Below, piece after piece: positions 9,745-18,316 of a DNA stretch of 64,000 bases. This DNA is from Candidatus Eiseniibacteriota bacterium (lineage in GTDB: Bacteria > Joyebacterota > Joyebacteria > Joyebacterales > Joyebacteraceae), in NCBI GenBank assembly GCA_030622115.1, contig JAUXGN010000004.1, positions 1-64,000 on the forward strand. The letters are read 5' to 3'. Made by a program: the position numbers and the translations under genes. The stretch's first letter is position 1, and every line of letters starts with the position of its first letter. The notes under the pieces were generated by a model. It saw only the letters and a program-made list of their open reading frames with translations, was not told the DNA's origin and searched no databases.

Positions 9745-11057
9745 TGGCGCGGACCCAACAGCGGACTCTGGGGGGCGAGTGTTCCTTCACAGGGATCGGG
9801 ATTCACACAGGGCAGGAAACGACGGTTACATTCAAACCGGCGCCTCCGAACAGCGGCATCGTTTTCGTGAGGGTGGACCTGCCCGGCTCTCCTTCACTGG
9901 AGGCGTTGATTTGCCACGCCGTCACGTCGGACGACGCTACCAGGCGGACGATGCTCTCATCGAAGGGCGTCAACATAATGACCGTTGAGCATGTTCTGGC
10001 CGCTCTCACCGGTCTCGGTCTGGACAACGTGGTCGTGGAGCTTGATCGCGATGAGCCTGCCGAACCGATAGACGGAAGCTGTGGCCCCATCGTCGAGATC
10101 CTCACGGCCGCCGGCATTGTCGATCAGGAGGAAGCGGTACAGCATCTCAGGATCATCGAGCCCATTACGGTGTCCGAGGGCGATGCCTACCTCACAATCG
10201 CGCCGTACGACGGTTTCAGAATCAGCTTCACGATCGACTACGACAACCCTACTATCGGAACACAGTACGCGAGTTTCGAGATCAACGAGGACACATTCAG
10301 GAAGGAAATAGCGCCGGCGCGGACGTATGCCCTCAAGCGGGACATCGATGGTCTCAAGAAACAGGGACTCATCAAGGGCGGAAGTCTGGAGAACTCCATA
10401 GTCGTGGGTGACGATGGAGTGATCAACAAGGGAGCCCTTCGTTTTCCAGACGAGTTCGTGCGCCACAAGATCCTCGATCTGATGGGTGATCTGGCGCTTC
10501 TAGGGATGCCGATCAAGGGGCACGTCTACTCCTCGAAATCGGGGCACGCCTCCAATGTGAAGTTCGTGCGAGCCCTTGAGGGAGCGATCTCGACCGGCAA
10601 GATCCGATACGAAGAGACCACCAGTTGGGACATAGACGATATCGAGAGAGTGCTTCCTCACCGTTTTCCGTTCCTGTTCGTTGACAGGATCGTGGAGATG
10701 GGTGAGAGAAGAGTTGTTGGCCTCAAGAACTTCTCGATGAACGAGTGGTTCTTCGCAGGGCATTTCCCCGGTCACCCAATAGTTCCCGGGGTCATACTGC
10801 TGGAAGCCATGGCGCAGGTCGGGGGTTTTCTGCTTCTCTCCAAGATCAAGGACAGTGACAGGGAGAAGACGCTGGCCTACTTCACGGCCATTGAAAACGC
10901 ACGTTTCAGACGACCGGTTGTGCCTGGCGATACCGTACGTTTCGAGATGGAACTCCTGCGACTGCGCAGAGGGATCTGCAAGATGCAGGGCAGGGCTCTC
11001 GTTGATGGGGAGATTGCGGCGGACGGTGTGTTCTGGTCGCAACTCGTTGAACGCTGA
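9744..11057 (+). CDS. lpxC/fabZ: Bifunctional UDP-3-O-acyl-GlcNAc deacetylase / 3-hydroxyacyl-ACP dehydratase (LpxC-FabZ fusion)
   Basis: 437 residues with two enzymes in one chain. The LpxC part (about 1-285) keeps the zinc ligands His83 (TVEHVLAAL), His241 and Asp245 (HKILDLMGD), the base Glu82 and the acid His268 (SGHASN), so it should be an active deacetylase, the committed step of lipid A synthesis. The FabZ part (about 292-437) has PHRFPFLFVDR, catalytic His340 in GHFPGHP and Glu354 in LLEAMAQ, for dehydration of 3-hydroxyacyl-ACP in fatty acid elongation. Fusion of these two enzymes is known from Bacteroidetes, Chlorobi and related phyla. It couples competition for hydroxyacyl-ACP between lipid A and fatty acids. 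GGGAGGA precedes the ATG; the gene overlaps both neighbours by one base. Confidence 0.96.
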   Translation: MARTQQRTLGGECSFTGIGIHTGQETTVTFKPAPPNSGIVFVRVDLPGSPSLEALICHAVTSDDATRRTMLSSKGVNIMTVEHVLAALTGLGLDNVVVELDRDEPAEPIDGSCGPIVEILTAAGIVDQEEAVQHLRIIEPITVSEGDAYLTIAPYDGFRISFTIDYDNPTIGTQYASFEINEDTFRKEIAPARTYALKRDIDGLKKQGLIKGGSLENSIVVGDDGVINKGALRFPDEFVRHKILDLMGDLALLGMPIKGHVYSSKSGHASNVKFVRALEGAISTGKIRYEETTSWDIDDIERVLPHRFPFLFVDRIVEMGERRVVGLKNFSMNEWFFAGHFPGHPIVPGVILLEAMAQVGGFLLLSKIKDSDREKTLAYFTAIENARFRRPVVPGDTVRFEMELLRLRRGICKMQGRALVDGEIAADGVFWSQLVER

Positions 11058-11842
11058 TGGAGATGCCGATGAATCAGGTAGATGCTAGGGCAGTGATCGA
11101 CGAGAGTGCGCGGTTGGGTGATGGGGTCGTCGTGGGGGCGTTTGCCATAGTGGGCCCGGGCGTCAGGATCGGGGACGGAACCACTATTGGATCGAGCGCG
11201 TTCATAGAGAGGGACACAGTCATAGGAAACAACTGCTTCATAGCACACGGCGCTGTGGTCGGCTCGGATCCCCAGGACCTCAAGTACAACGGCGAGCAGA
11301 CGTTTCTCACCATCGGCGACAGGACAACGATCCGGGAGTTTGCAACTATCAACCGTGCCGCCGGCGCAGGTGAGGCGACCGCCATAGGCAATGACATTCT
11401 GATCATGGCCTATGCACACGTCGCTCACAACTGCATCATCGGGGACAGCGTTGTGATAGTGAATGCCGTGAATCTTGCGGGTCACGTCGAGGTCGGGGAG
11501 CACGCGATCATCGGTGGCATGACGCCGGTGCATCAGTTCGTGCGGATAGGGAAGCACAGCTTCGTCGGTGGCGCATCGCGCATCAGCAAGGACATCCCAC
11601 CGTATTTCAAGGTGGCCGGTATCCCGACAAGGCCGATCGAGGTGAATACCGTGGGGCTTCTACGTCACGGTTTCTCCGACGAGTCGCTGAGCCGGTTGCG
11701 GCAGTGCTACAGACTCCTCTACCTTTCGGATCTGAATACCACGCAGGCTCTATCCAGGATACGGGCCGAGATGACGCCGACCGCGGAGATAGATGATCTC
11801 GTAGCGTTCATTGAGTCCTCATCCCGGGGCATTATCAAGTAG
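11057..11842 (+). CDS. lpxA: Acyl-[ACP]-UDP-N-acetylglucosamine O-acyltransferase LpxA
   Basis: First enzyme of lipid A synthesis, transferring a 3-hydroxyacyl chain to the 3-position of UDP-GlcNAc (or to a 3-amino analogue in some lineages). 261 residues: hexapeptide-repeat beta-helix (10-185) and C-terminal helical domain (190-261). The catalytic base is His124 in AHVAHNC, followed by the conserved GGMTPVHQFVRIG segment. ATG 11057 overlaps the lpxC-fabZ stop by one base; in-frame ATGs at 11063 and 11069 are alternatives. The neighbouring Gfo/Idh gene raises the possibility of an amino-sugar acceptor. Confidence 0.94.
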   Translation: MEMPMNQVDARAVIDESARLGDGVVVGAFAIVGPGVRIGDGTTIGSSAFIERDTVIGNNCFIAHGAVVGSDPQDLKYNGEQTFLTIGDRTTIREFATINRAAGAGEATAIGNDILIMAYAHVAHNCIIGDSVVIVNAVNLAGHVEVGEHAIIGGMTPVHQFVRIGKHSFVGGASRISKDIPPYFKVAGIPTRPIEVNTVGLLRHGFSDESLSRLRQCYRLLYLSDLNTTQALSRIRAEMTPTAEIDDLVAFIESSSRGIIK

Positions 11843-11858
11843 TCTCCTTGGGGGAGAC
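11842..11858. repeat. Short inverted repeat after lpxA
   Basis: GTCTCC and GGAGAC form a 6-bp stem with loop TTGGG, beginning within the lpxA stop codon. No T-run follows. It may stabilise the 3' end or simply be chance. Confidence 0.3.
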
Positions 11859-11933
11859 GGACGGCGAACACGCGAGGGCGCCTGAGAACGTTTCGGTGCA
11901 CGGGGCGTCTTGTGACGGAAACGAGGGAATGTG

Positions 11934-12896
11934 ATGCTCAGAGTCGGTGTCATCGGTGTCGGTCATCTTGGGAGATTCCACACGCGCGTCTACTCCGAGC
12001 TTCCCTCCTGTGAGCTCATTGGCGTCTATGACGACGACAGAACTCGCTCGGGAGTCATAGCGAAGGAGTTCTCGACGCGCGCATTCGACTCGATGAGCGA
12101 GCTTCTTGGGGCCGCTGAGGCTGTGAGTGTTGCCGTGCCTACGATGGCTCACCACAGGATAGGACTCGATTGCCTCAAGAACGACGTTCATGTTCTCATT
12201 GAAAAACCCATCGCCTCGACTATCTCTGAGGCGGAGGAACTTGTCGCTGTCGCAGAGGAACGCGATCTCAGACTCCAGATCGGTCACATCGAACGCTTCA
12301 ACCAGGCCATCCGCGCGGCGCTTTGTGAGATAGCGGACCCCATGTTCATCGAAGCGCACAGACTTGGCATCTTTGCGCCCCGCGGGACGGATGTCCCGGT
12401 GGTTCTGGATCTCATGATCCACGATATCGATCTCATACTCGCTGCCGTCGATTCTTCGATCGAGCGAATCGATGCGGTCGGAGTTCCTGTCCTTTCTCCC
12501 AATGTGGATATCGCGAACGCGAGACTGACCTTTACAAACGGGTGCGTGGCGAATCTGACGGCGAGTCGTGTCTCGAGGGAGAGAATCCGCAAGATCCGCT
12601 TTTTCCAGCGCGATGCGTACATCTCAATTGACTGCATGGCGCCGAAGGTGGAGGTCTTTCGCAAGAAGGACGTTTCTCCTGAGAGGCTCCTCGAGATCGC
12701 TACGGGCAAGATCGAGGGAGGTCTCGATGACGTTGTCGCTTTCACGGCGCCCACCATGGACGGAGCTGATGCGCTTGAAATGGAGCTGGCGTCGTTCCTG
12801 CAATCCGTGTCCACAGGGAACAAGCCCACTGTCAGTGGGAAGGACGGCCTCAAGGCTCTCGAGGTTGCGACTGAGATCCTGAGGCAGATCAGCTAG
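11934..12896 (+). CDS. Gfo/Idh/MocA-family oxidoreductase, candidate lipid A sugar dehydrogenase (GnnA-like)
   Basis: 320 residues with an N-terminal Rossmann fold (VGVIGVGHLGRFH, GxGxxG) and the family motif EKPIAST, followed by the C-terminal alpha/beta domain. In Acidithiobacillus ferrooxidans GnnA, a member of this family, oxidises the 3-OH of UDP-GlcNAc, and the aminotransferase GnnB then gives the 3-amino sugar used by LpxA for amide-linked lipid A. The position between lpxA and lpxB fits that role. No aminotransferase is adjacent or elsewhere in the window, so the pathway would need GnnB from another locus; otherwise the enzyme acts on a different sugar nucleotide. ATG 11934 is preferred over GTG 11931 because GAGGGA then lies at a 5-nt spacing. 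Confidence 0.75.
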   Translation: MLRVGVIGVGHLGRFHTRVYSELPSCELIGVYDDDRTRSGVIAKEFSTRAFDSMSELLGAAEAVSVAVPTMAHHRIGLDCLKNDVHVLIEKPIASTISEAEELVAVAEERDLRLQIGHIERFNQAIRAALCEIADPMFIEAHRLGIFAPRGTDVPVVLDLMIHDIDLILAAVDSSIERIDAVGVPVLSPNVDIANARLTFTNGCVANLTASRVSRERIRKIRFFQRDAYISIDCMAPKVEVFRKKDVSPERLLEIATGKIEGGLDDVVAFTAPTMDGADALEMELASFLQSVSTGNKPTVSGKDGLKALEVATEILRQIS

Positions 12897-12979
12897 CCCC
12901 CAGGGGCTTCAATCCCACACCCCAATGGCCCGTTGCACCCAGGCGTGCTTGAGAGCAGAGACGGCGTCTTCGGAGGACG

Positions 12980-14122
12980 ATGATGAGTCATCGGAGTCGA
13001 TCGCTCCTCTTTGTTGCCGGTGAGGCGTCCGGCGACCTTCATGCCTCCAAGGTAATCGCCCACCTGAACGAGCTTGCTCCCGACATACGCACCTTCGGCG
13101 TCGGCGGGGATCTGATGCGGTCGGCCGGCATGGAACTCAGCCATCATTCGAGTGACTTCGCCGTAGTCGGCTTCGTGGAGGTCGTTCGTCACATTCCCAA
13201 GCTCAGGCGGGCCATGGGTGAACTCCTCGATATGGTTTCGCGGAAGCAGACGCGAGTTGCGGTCCTCGTCGACTACCCCGGCTTCAATCTTGCGCTTGCC
13301 CGTAGGCTCAAGGCGGCCGGCGTGAAGGTCTTCTACTACATCAGCCCTCAGGTCTGGGCATGGGGCGAGAGACGCGTCAAGAAGATATCCGAGCGCATCG
13401 ATGGAATGGCTGTCATCCTGCCCTTCGAGAAGGGCTTCTACGCAGACAGAGGAGTCGATGTCGATTTTGTCGGGCACCCACTCATGGATGAGCCCGAGAT
13501 AGCAGCCCCGCGCGTGCCGAAGACCGCCATCGGCACACGTCCTGTGGTAGGTCTTCTTCCGGGCAGCAGGAGGGAGGAAATAGCCAGGCATCTGCCGCCG
13601 ATGCTGGGGGCCGTCCGCATCCTCAGAAGGGAGTTCGATGAGATCGACTTCAGACTCGGCCTTTCTGAGGGGATGGCGCTGGAGGAGCTTGAGGTGGAGG
13701 GAGATCCTGCACGGGATGGTGTGGAGATTCTCAGTCCCGGGGGCACCCACGATCTCATGGCCGACGCTACTGTTCTAATGGTCTCCTCCGGAACGGCGAC
13801 GTTGGAGGCGGCCTGTTTCGGGACGCCAATGGTCATCGTCTACCGGACGTCACCGCTTTCGTACGGTATTGGTAAGCTGCTTGTGAAGATCCCACAGATA
13901 GGATTGGTGAACATAGTTGCCGGTGAGAGAATCGTCCCGGAACTTGTTCAGTCGGATCTGACACCCGAGCGGCTGGCCGCCGGCGTGACGGCCTATCTGA
14001 AAGACGAGAAGCTGTATGCAGATACGTCACGTCGCCTCCTCGGGGTCCGGGGTCTTCTCGGGGAGCCCGGCGCCGGAGACAAGGTTGCAGAGGGCATTCT
14101 GGCCATGATGGAGGAAGCATGA
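12980..14122 (+). CDS. lpxB: Lipid-A-disaccharide synthase LpxB
   Basis: GT19 glycosyltransferase that joins 2,3-diacylglucosamine-1-phosphate (lipid X) and UDP-2,3-diacylglucosamine at the inner membrane. 380 residues. Recognised by VAGEASGDLHAS at the N-terminus, VDYPGFNLALARRL, the YYISPQVWAWGERR block, the LLPGSRREEI donor-site loop and SSGTATLEA. GGAGG precedes two consecutive ATGs (12980 and 12983); the second has better spacing. The substrate lipid X must be made by LpxH, LpxI or LpxG, none of which is present in this window. The gene ends in ATGA, the overlap with the next start. Confidence 0.95.
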   Translation: MMSHRSRSLLFVAGEASGDLHASKVIAHLNELAPDIRTFGVGGDLMRSAGMELSHHSSDFAVVGFVEVVRHIPKLRRAMGELLDMVSRKQTRVAVLVDYPGFNLALARRLKAAGVKVFYYISPQVWAWGERRVKKISERIDGMAVILPFEKGFYADRGVDVDFVGHPLMDEPEIAAPRVPKTAIGTRPVVGLLPGSRREEIARHLPPMLGAVRILRREFDEIDFRLGLSEGMALEELEVEGDPARDGVEILSPGGTHDLMADATVLMVSSGTATLEAACFGTPMVIVYRTSPLSYGIGKLLVKIPQIGLVNIVAGERIVPELVQSDLTPERLAAGVTAYLKDEKLYADTSRRLLGVRGLLGEPGAGDKVAEGILAMMEEA

Positions 14123-14847
14123 CGGCGCCCGAGAAGGCGGGGAATGGGTCTCTCCGCGCGAGGTTCTCGCGGCGCGAACTGGTCCTCATGTGGATCGTAG
14201 GGTTTGTGGGTCCTGTCGTACTCAGAGCGCTTGGAGCCACGTGGCGAACGCGCATCGTGAATTTCGAGGTTGTTGAGGGGTTTCACGCAGGGGGTCGGGC
14301 CGTCGTGCATGCATTCTGGCACGGCCACATTCTGCCTCTCGAATACGTCTACCGCGGAAGACGCATATTCGTGCTCTCTTCGTGGCATCGCGATGGCGAG
14401 ATGAGTGCCAGGCTGATGACGGGTCTGGGATACGGCGTCGAGCGAGGCTCAACGAGCCGGGGCTCGGTCAGGGGACTCCTGAAGATGATCGCGCGGGCAC
14501 GGAGCGGATGCGATCTGGCAATCACTCCTGACGGACCTCGTGGCCCGGCGCGACGTGCACAGACCGGAATTCTGTATCTGGCGGCCAAGTCGGGAGCCGT
14601 CATCATCCCCGTGACTGTCGCCGCAAGCAGATACCGTAGGCTATCAAGCTGGGACGGATTCCTGATCCCGCTGCCCTTCTCGAGGGTAATCGTTGTGCAC
14701 GGAGAGCCGTTCGAACCGCCGGATCGTGATCTCGGAAGTGTGGGTCTGGAGCAAGAGGCCGTCCGGCTCGGCTTGGAACTGGACAGACTTGGGGAGCTGG
14801 CTGAAGGGTTGCTGAAGGCTGGGAGCGACTCCGACGTGAACGGCTGA
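14119..14847 (+). CDS. DUF374 lysophospholipid-type acyltransferase, candidate late lipid A acyltransferase
   Basis: 242 residues with an N-terminal membrane segment (LVLMWIVGFVGPVVLRAL, about 21-38) and the DUF374 blocks FWHGH, SSWHRDGE, RGSTSRGS and ITPDGPRGP. The HxxxD-like core is WHRDGE, as in PlsC-related acyltransferases. Some DUF374 proteins in Epsilonproteobacteria (LpxJ) add secondary acyl chains to lipid A. The position between lpxB and waaA, and the absence here of LpxL/LpxM-type (HtrB) genes, make this the best candidate for that step. The start overlaps the lpxB stop (ATGA). Substrate and acyl position cannot be read from sequence. Confidence 0.8.
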   Translation: MTAPEKAGNGSLRARFSRRELVLMWIVGFVGPVVLRALGATWRTRIVNFEVVEGFHAGGRAVVHAFWHGHILPLEYVYRGRRIFVLSSWHRDGEMSARLMTGLGYGVERGSTSRGSVRGLLKMIARARSGCDLAITPDGPRGPARRAQTGILYLAAKSGAVIIPVTVAASRYRRLSSWDGFLIPLPFSRVIVVHGEPFEPPDRDLGSVGLEQEAVRLGLELDRLGELAEGLLKAGSDSDVNG

Positions 14848-14869
14848 TGTTCTTGAGGATGAGGGGTCT

Positions 14870-16204
14870 ATGTTGACGAGCGCTCTGGATGGAGCGAGAG
14901 AGTTTCGGCGCGATCCAGGATATCGGTTCTACAGAGGCCTTGCGATTCTCCTGTGGTGGATCGCACTGCCTTGGTCCGTTCTTGTTCGATCGAAGGGGCG
15001 AGCGGAGTGGCGGGAGAGGCTTGGGATGATTCCTCCGATCGCTCCCGGTTCGCTCTGGTTTCATGTCGCGTCAGTGGGGGAGATCACGGCGGTTCTTCCC
15101 CTCTTGCGTGCTCTCTCGGACCGGGGTGAGGATATCGTTGTGACGGCCGTCACCCGGACAGGTGTCGGGGTTGCTCGATCGCTTCTCGGGGACATCTGCC
15201 CAGTGTCGTTCGCTCCGCTCGATTTCCCGGCCGTCGTGTCTCGAACGCTATCGAGAATGCGACCGCGCGCCCTCATTCTCGCCGAGACCGAACTCTGGCC
15301 GAATCTTATGGCTCTCGCCGAGCGCGTTCGGTTGCCCGTGGCCGTTGTGAACGGACGTCTTTCAGAGCGCACGGTTGGCCGTTCCGAGGGACTTCTCTCA
15401 CCGCTCAAGGGTGTGGGGAGGGTTTTGACGCTCGCCGCCGTCCAGACGGAAGCCGATCGCGATAGGTTTCTTCGCCTGGGTGTGTCGGAGGAACTCGTGC
15501 ACGTTGTGGGCAATCTCAAGTTCGACACGCTGGCCCGCCCTCTCTCGGATGACGAGAGACGCGATGTGCGCGCATCGCTCGGAATAGAGCAGGATGAGCG
15601 GGTCGTCGTCTTTGGCAGCGTTCGTTCGAAAGAGGAGCGTGGTATCGTGAGAGTTCTGAGCGAGCTGCTTCGCGACATCCCGGGGCTACGCGCGGTTGTG
15701 GCGCCGAGACATCTTGCGCGGGTAGCCGCTCTCGAGAGAAGGTTGTCTGAGGCCGGCATCGCTGCTGTTCGCCGCACACATCTGGGGGTTATCGACAGAT
15801 CGGAGAAGCAGACGGTCGTGCTTCTCGACACGACGGGAGAGCTATCGAGTCTGTACGCTGTTGGCGATGTCGCGTTCGTCGGGGGGAGTCTCGAGGCATA
15901 CGGGGGCCACAATCCTCTGGAGCCCGCTGCGCAGCACGTGCCCGTTCTGTTTGGTCCGCACACCGGCAGCTGCCGTGAGAGCGCTCAGGAACTTCTGGAC
16001 TCGGGGGCGGCGAGGGAGGTTGGGAGCTACGACGAACTTGCTCTGGAGCTCAAGACACTGTTGACGGATGCAGATGTGCCGGCTTCCATGAAGGTTGCGG
16101 CCGCGCACGCCCTGGCTTCGGGACGAGGGGCCACGGCGAGAACTGTCGAACTCCTGGAGACGGCGGGAATACTGATGCCGGAAACCGAGAGGAGCGATTC
16201 GTGA
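14870..16204 (+). CDS. waaA: 3-deoxy-D-manno-octulosonic acid (Kdo) transferase WaaA/KdtA
   Basis: GT30 enzyme that transfers Kdo from CMP-Kdo to the lipid A precursor on the cytoplasmic face. 444 residues; N-terminal membrane-associated helix (LAILLWWIALPWSVLV), then FHVASVGE with the catalytic Glu, ETELWPNL, VNGRLSER, NLKFD and the C-terminal donor site VGGSLEAYGGHNPLEPAA. All the blocks expected of WaaA are intact. Number of Kdo residues added (mono- or bifunctional) is not predictable. No kdsA, kdsB or kdsD genes are present nearby, so CMP-Kdo is made elsewhere. The gene ends in GTGA, which contains the lpxK start. Confidence 0.94.
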   Translation: MLTSALDGAREFRRDPGYRFYRGLAILLWWIALPWSVLVRSKGRAEWRERLGMIPPIAPGSLWFHVASVGEITAVLPLLRALSDRGEDIVVTAVTRTGVGVARSLLGDICPVSFAPLDFPAVVSRTLSRMRPRALILAETELWPNLMALAERVRLPVAVVNGRLSERTVGRSEGLLSPLKGVGRVLTLAAVQTEADRDRFLRLGVSEELVHVVGNLKFDTLARPLSDDERRDVRASLGIEQDERVVVFGSVRSKEERGIVRVLSELLRDIPGLRAVVAPRHLARVAALERRLSEAGIAAVRRTHLGVIDRSEKQTVVLLDTTGELSSLYAVGDVAFVGGSLEAYGGHNPLEPAAQHVPVLFGPHTGSCRESAQELLDSGAAREVGSYDELALELKTLLTDADVPASMKVAAAHALASGRGATARTVELLETAGILMPETERSDS

Positions 16205-17304
16205 GCATGTTCCGGCGGAGAATCGCCGAGTGGTGGGGAGCCGTCGCCGGAGGGCGGCGGAGTGTGAAACACCCCGCGCTTCTGCTCATGTGGTTCCTCA
16301 CGCTTGCCTCGCTGCCGTATTCCATCGCTGTGTTCATTATCCTGCGCCTGAGGTCCATACGTCCGGTCGGCGTCGACGTCCCAGTCATTTCTGTCGGAAA
16401 CATGGTGGTGGGCGGAACGGGGAAGACACCGATAGTCATCTATCTGGCCCGGCGGCTTGTCAAGGCAGGACACTCGGTAGCTGTCGTAAGTCGTGGCTAC
16501 GGCCGGACCGGCCGCGGTACGGCGCTTGTTTCCCGCGGGGAGCGTCCCATCGCCGCCTGGCGAGAGGTGGGGGATGAAGCCTATCTTACGGCACTTCTGA
16601 CCCGAGGGGCCTCTGTCGTGGTCGCGACGAAGCGAGCCCATGGCATCCGGTACGCCGTAGACAGGCTAGGGGCAGGTGTTATAATTCTGGATGATGCCTT
16701 TCAGCATCTGCAGGTGGCACGAGATCTCGACGTCGTTGCGGTGGATGCGCTTCATCCGGTCGGCAACGGGATGATGCTCCCGGCCGGAACTCTGCGTGAA
16801 CACCCACTCGGCATCGCGAGAGCGGGGCTGATCATTGCGACGCGGTGTGATTCAGTGGGGGGAGCACGGCAGGTGAGAGCCACTCTTGGCGCGCTTGCGC
16901 ACGCCGTGCCCGTCGTTGAGACGCGGATGCGACCTGCTGAATTCTGGGACGTGACCACAGGCAAGGCGTTGGACCCCGGAGCTTTCAGGACAGGTCGGCT
17001 TCTGGCGGTCGCAGGGATTGCCAATCCCAGCGGTTTCTTCACCATGCTCGAGGGCTTGGGCTTTGCCTTGGCCGACCGAGTGGCATTCCCGGATCACCAT
17101 GCGTATAGCATACAGGACCTTGCTGAGCTGGAAAAGCGACTCGAAGCGGCGAAGGCGCGTGCTGTGTTGACGACCGAAAAGGACGCCGTGAGACTGGGTG
17201 GGTGGCGCCCTCCAGTTCCTGTGATCGCCGTGGGCATCGATCTTGAAGTGCTCAGGGGGCAGGAGTTCCTGGACGACGCGCTGACCGCTGTGATGAGGTC
17301 CTGA
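16201..17304 (+). CDS. lpxK: Tetraacyldisaccharide 4'-kinase LpxK
   Basis: P-loop kinase that phosphorylates the 4' position of the lipid A disaccharide. 367 residues with an N-terminal amphipathic/membrane helix (LLMWFLTLASLPYSIAVFIIL), Walker A in VGNMVVGGTGKTP, the SRGYGR block and the hallmark LDDAFQHLQVARDLD. GTG 16201 overlaps the waaA stop and is preceded by AGGAG at 6-nt spacing; ATG 16207 is a second possibility. It ends the contiguous lipid A block. Confidence 0.94.
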   Translation: MSMFRRRIAEWWGAVAGGRRSVKHPALLLMWFLTLASLPYSIAVFIILRLRSIRPVGVDVPVISVGNMVVGGTGKTPIVIYLARRLVKAGHSVAVVSRGYGRTGRGTALVSRGERPIAAWREVGDEAYLTALLTRGASVVVATKRAHGIRYAVDRLGAGVIILDDAFQHLQVARDLDVVAVDALHPVGNGMMLPAGTLREHPLGIARAGLIIATRCDSVGGARQVRATLGALAHAVPVVETRMRPAEFWDVTTGKALDPGAFRTGRLLAVAGIANPSGFFTMLEGLGFALADRVAFPDHHAYSIQDLAELEKRLEAAKARAVLTTEKDAVRLGGWRPPVPVIAVGIDLEVLRGQEFLDDALTAVMRS

Positions 17305-17349
17305 GAGATCCCGGGACGGATCAGTTGTTTTGAGTGGCATGGAGGCAAG

Positions 17350-18300
17350 ATGCATCTCGATGAGTACGCGAGCCTTACCATGAAGGAATTGAGCTCGATC
17401 GTTGAGGGATTTAAGAAGTCGAAGAACGCGGTGATTCTCGGACACAACTACCAGGTGCCTGAGGTCCAGGTGCTGGCTGACTATCTGGGCGATTCGCTGA
17501 GACTGGCACAACTTGCCATGGAGGCCGATGCGGAACTCATCGTGCTCTGCGGTGTCAGGTTCATGGCCGAGAGTGCAGCCATCCTGAATCCAGACAAGAG
17601 GGTGATAATTCCTTCGCTCGAGGCCGGCTGTCCGATGGCGGACATGGCCACTCCGGAGCAGGTGGAGGCGCAGAGGGAGGAGCATCCGGGTGCTGTTGTC
17701 GTCTCCTACGTCAACACATCGGCTGAGGTCAAGGCGGTGAGCGATGTATGCTGTACATCCTCGAATGCGGTCGACGTGGTAAAGGCAATAGACGCTGATG
17801 AGATAATCTTCGTGCCGGACAGGAATCTTGGAGCCTACGTTGCTTCCAAGACGAGCAAGAGGATCATCCTTTGGGATGGACACTGTTACGTACACAGTAT
17901 GTTTGGTCCGGAGGATCTCGAACTGGCTCGCGGCGAACACCCCGGTGTGAGAATAGTAGTCCACCCCGAGTGCCCGCCGGATGTGGTCAGGGAAGCGGAC
18001 TTCGTGGCGTCTACCGGAGGGATGATGAAGCTCGCCGCCGAGCACGATGAGCTGATCGTCGGCACCGAGATCGGCCTTGTGGAACGCATGAATCGCGAGT
18101 ATCCCGACAGGAACTTCTACCCGCTGTCCGCCTTCGCCGTATGCAGGAACATGAAGATGACCGATCTGCCGCGGCTGGCATACGCTCTCGAGCACGAGCA
18201 GTATGTGGTCAGCGTGCCTGAAAAGACGAGAGTGTGTGCGGAGCGTGCGCTCACGAGGATGCTGGAGATGTCCCCGGGTCCTAAGGGGCCTTCATCTTGA
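17350..18300 (+). CDS. nadA: Quinolinate synthase NadA
   Basis: Condenses iminoaspartate with dihydroxyacetone phosphate to quinolinate, the second step of de novo NAD synthesis. 316 residues. The three [4Fe-4S] ligands align with Cys94 (AGCPMA), Cys179 (GHCYVH) and Cys265 (AVCRNMK). Other hallmarks are ILGHNYQ, GDSL, VSYVNTSAEVKA and HPECPPDV. The length matches the three-Cys NadA type. GGAGG sits well before ATG 17350. The gene lies directly before nadB; nadC is not in the window. Confidence 0.97.
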   Translation: MHLDEYASLTMKELSSIVEGFKKSKNAVILGHNYQVPEVQVLADYLGDSLRLAQLAMEADAELIVLCGVRFMAESAAILNPDKRVIIPSLEAGCPMADMATPEQVEAQREEHPGAVVVSYVNTSAEVKAVSDVCCTSSNAVDVVKAIDADEIIFVPDRNLGAYVASKTSKRIILWDGHCYVHSMFGPEDLELARGEHPGVRIVVHPECPPDVVREADFVASTGGMMKLAAEHDELIVGTEIGLVERMNREYPDRNFYPLSAFAVCRNMKMTDLPRLAYALEHEQYVVSVPEKTRVCAERALTRMLEMSPGPKGPSS

Positions 18301-18316
18301 CACGGAGATGCCTGGG

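Noticed and set aside
12894..12916. AGCCCC-CA-GGGGCT palindrome after the Gfo/Idh gene as a terminator
   Set aside because: The loop is only two bases and there is no T-run.
18203..18316. N-terminal extension of NadB into the nadA coding region
   Set aside because: The residues are Arg/Cys-rich and unlike NadB, whose fold starts right after ATG 18317.
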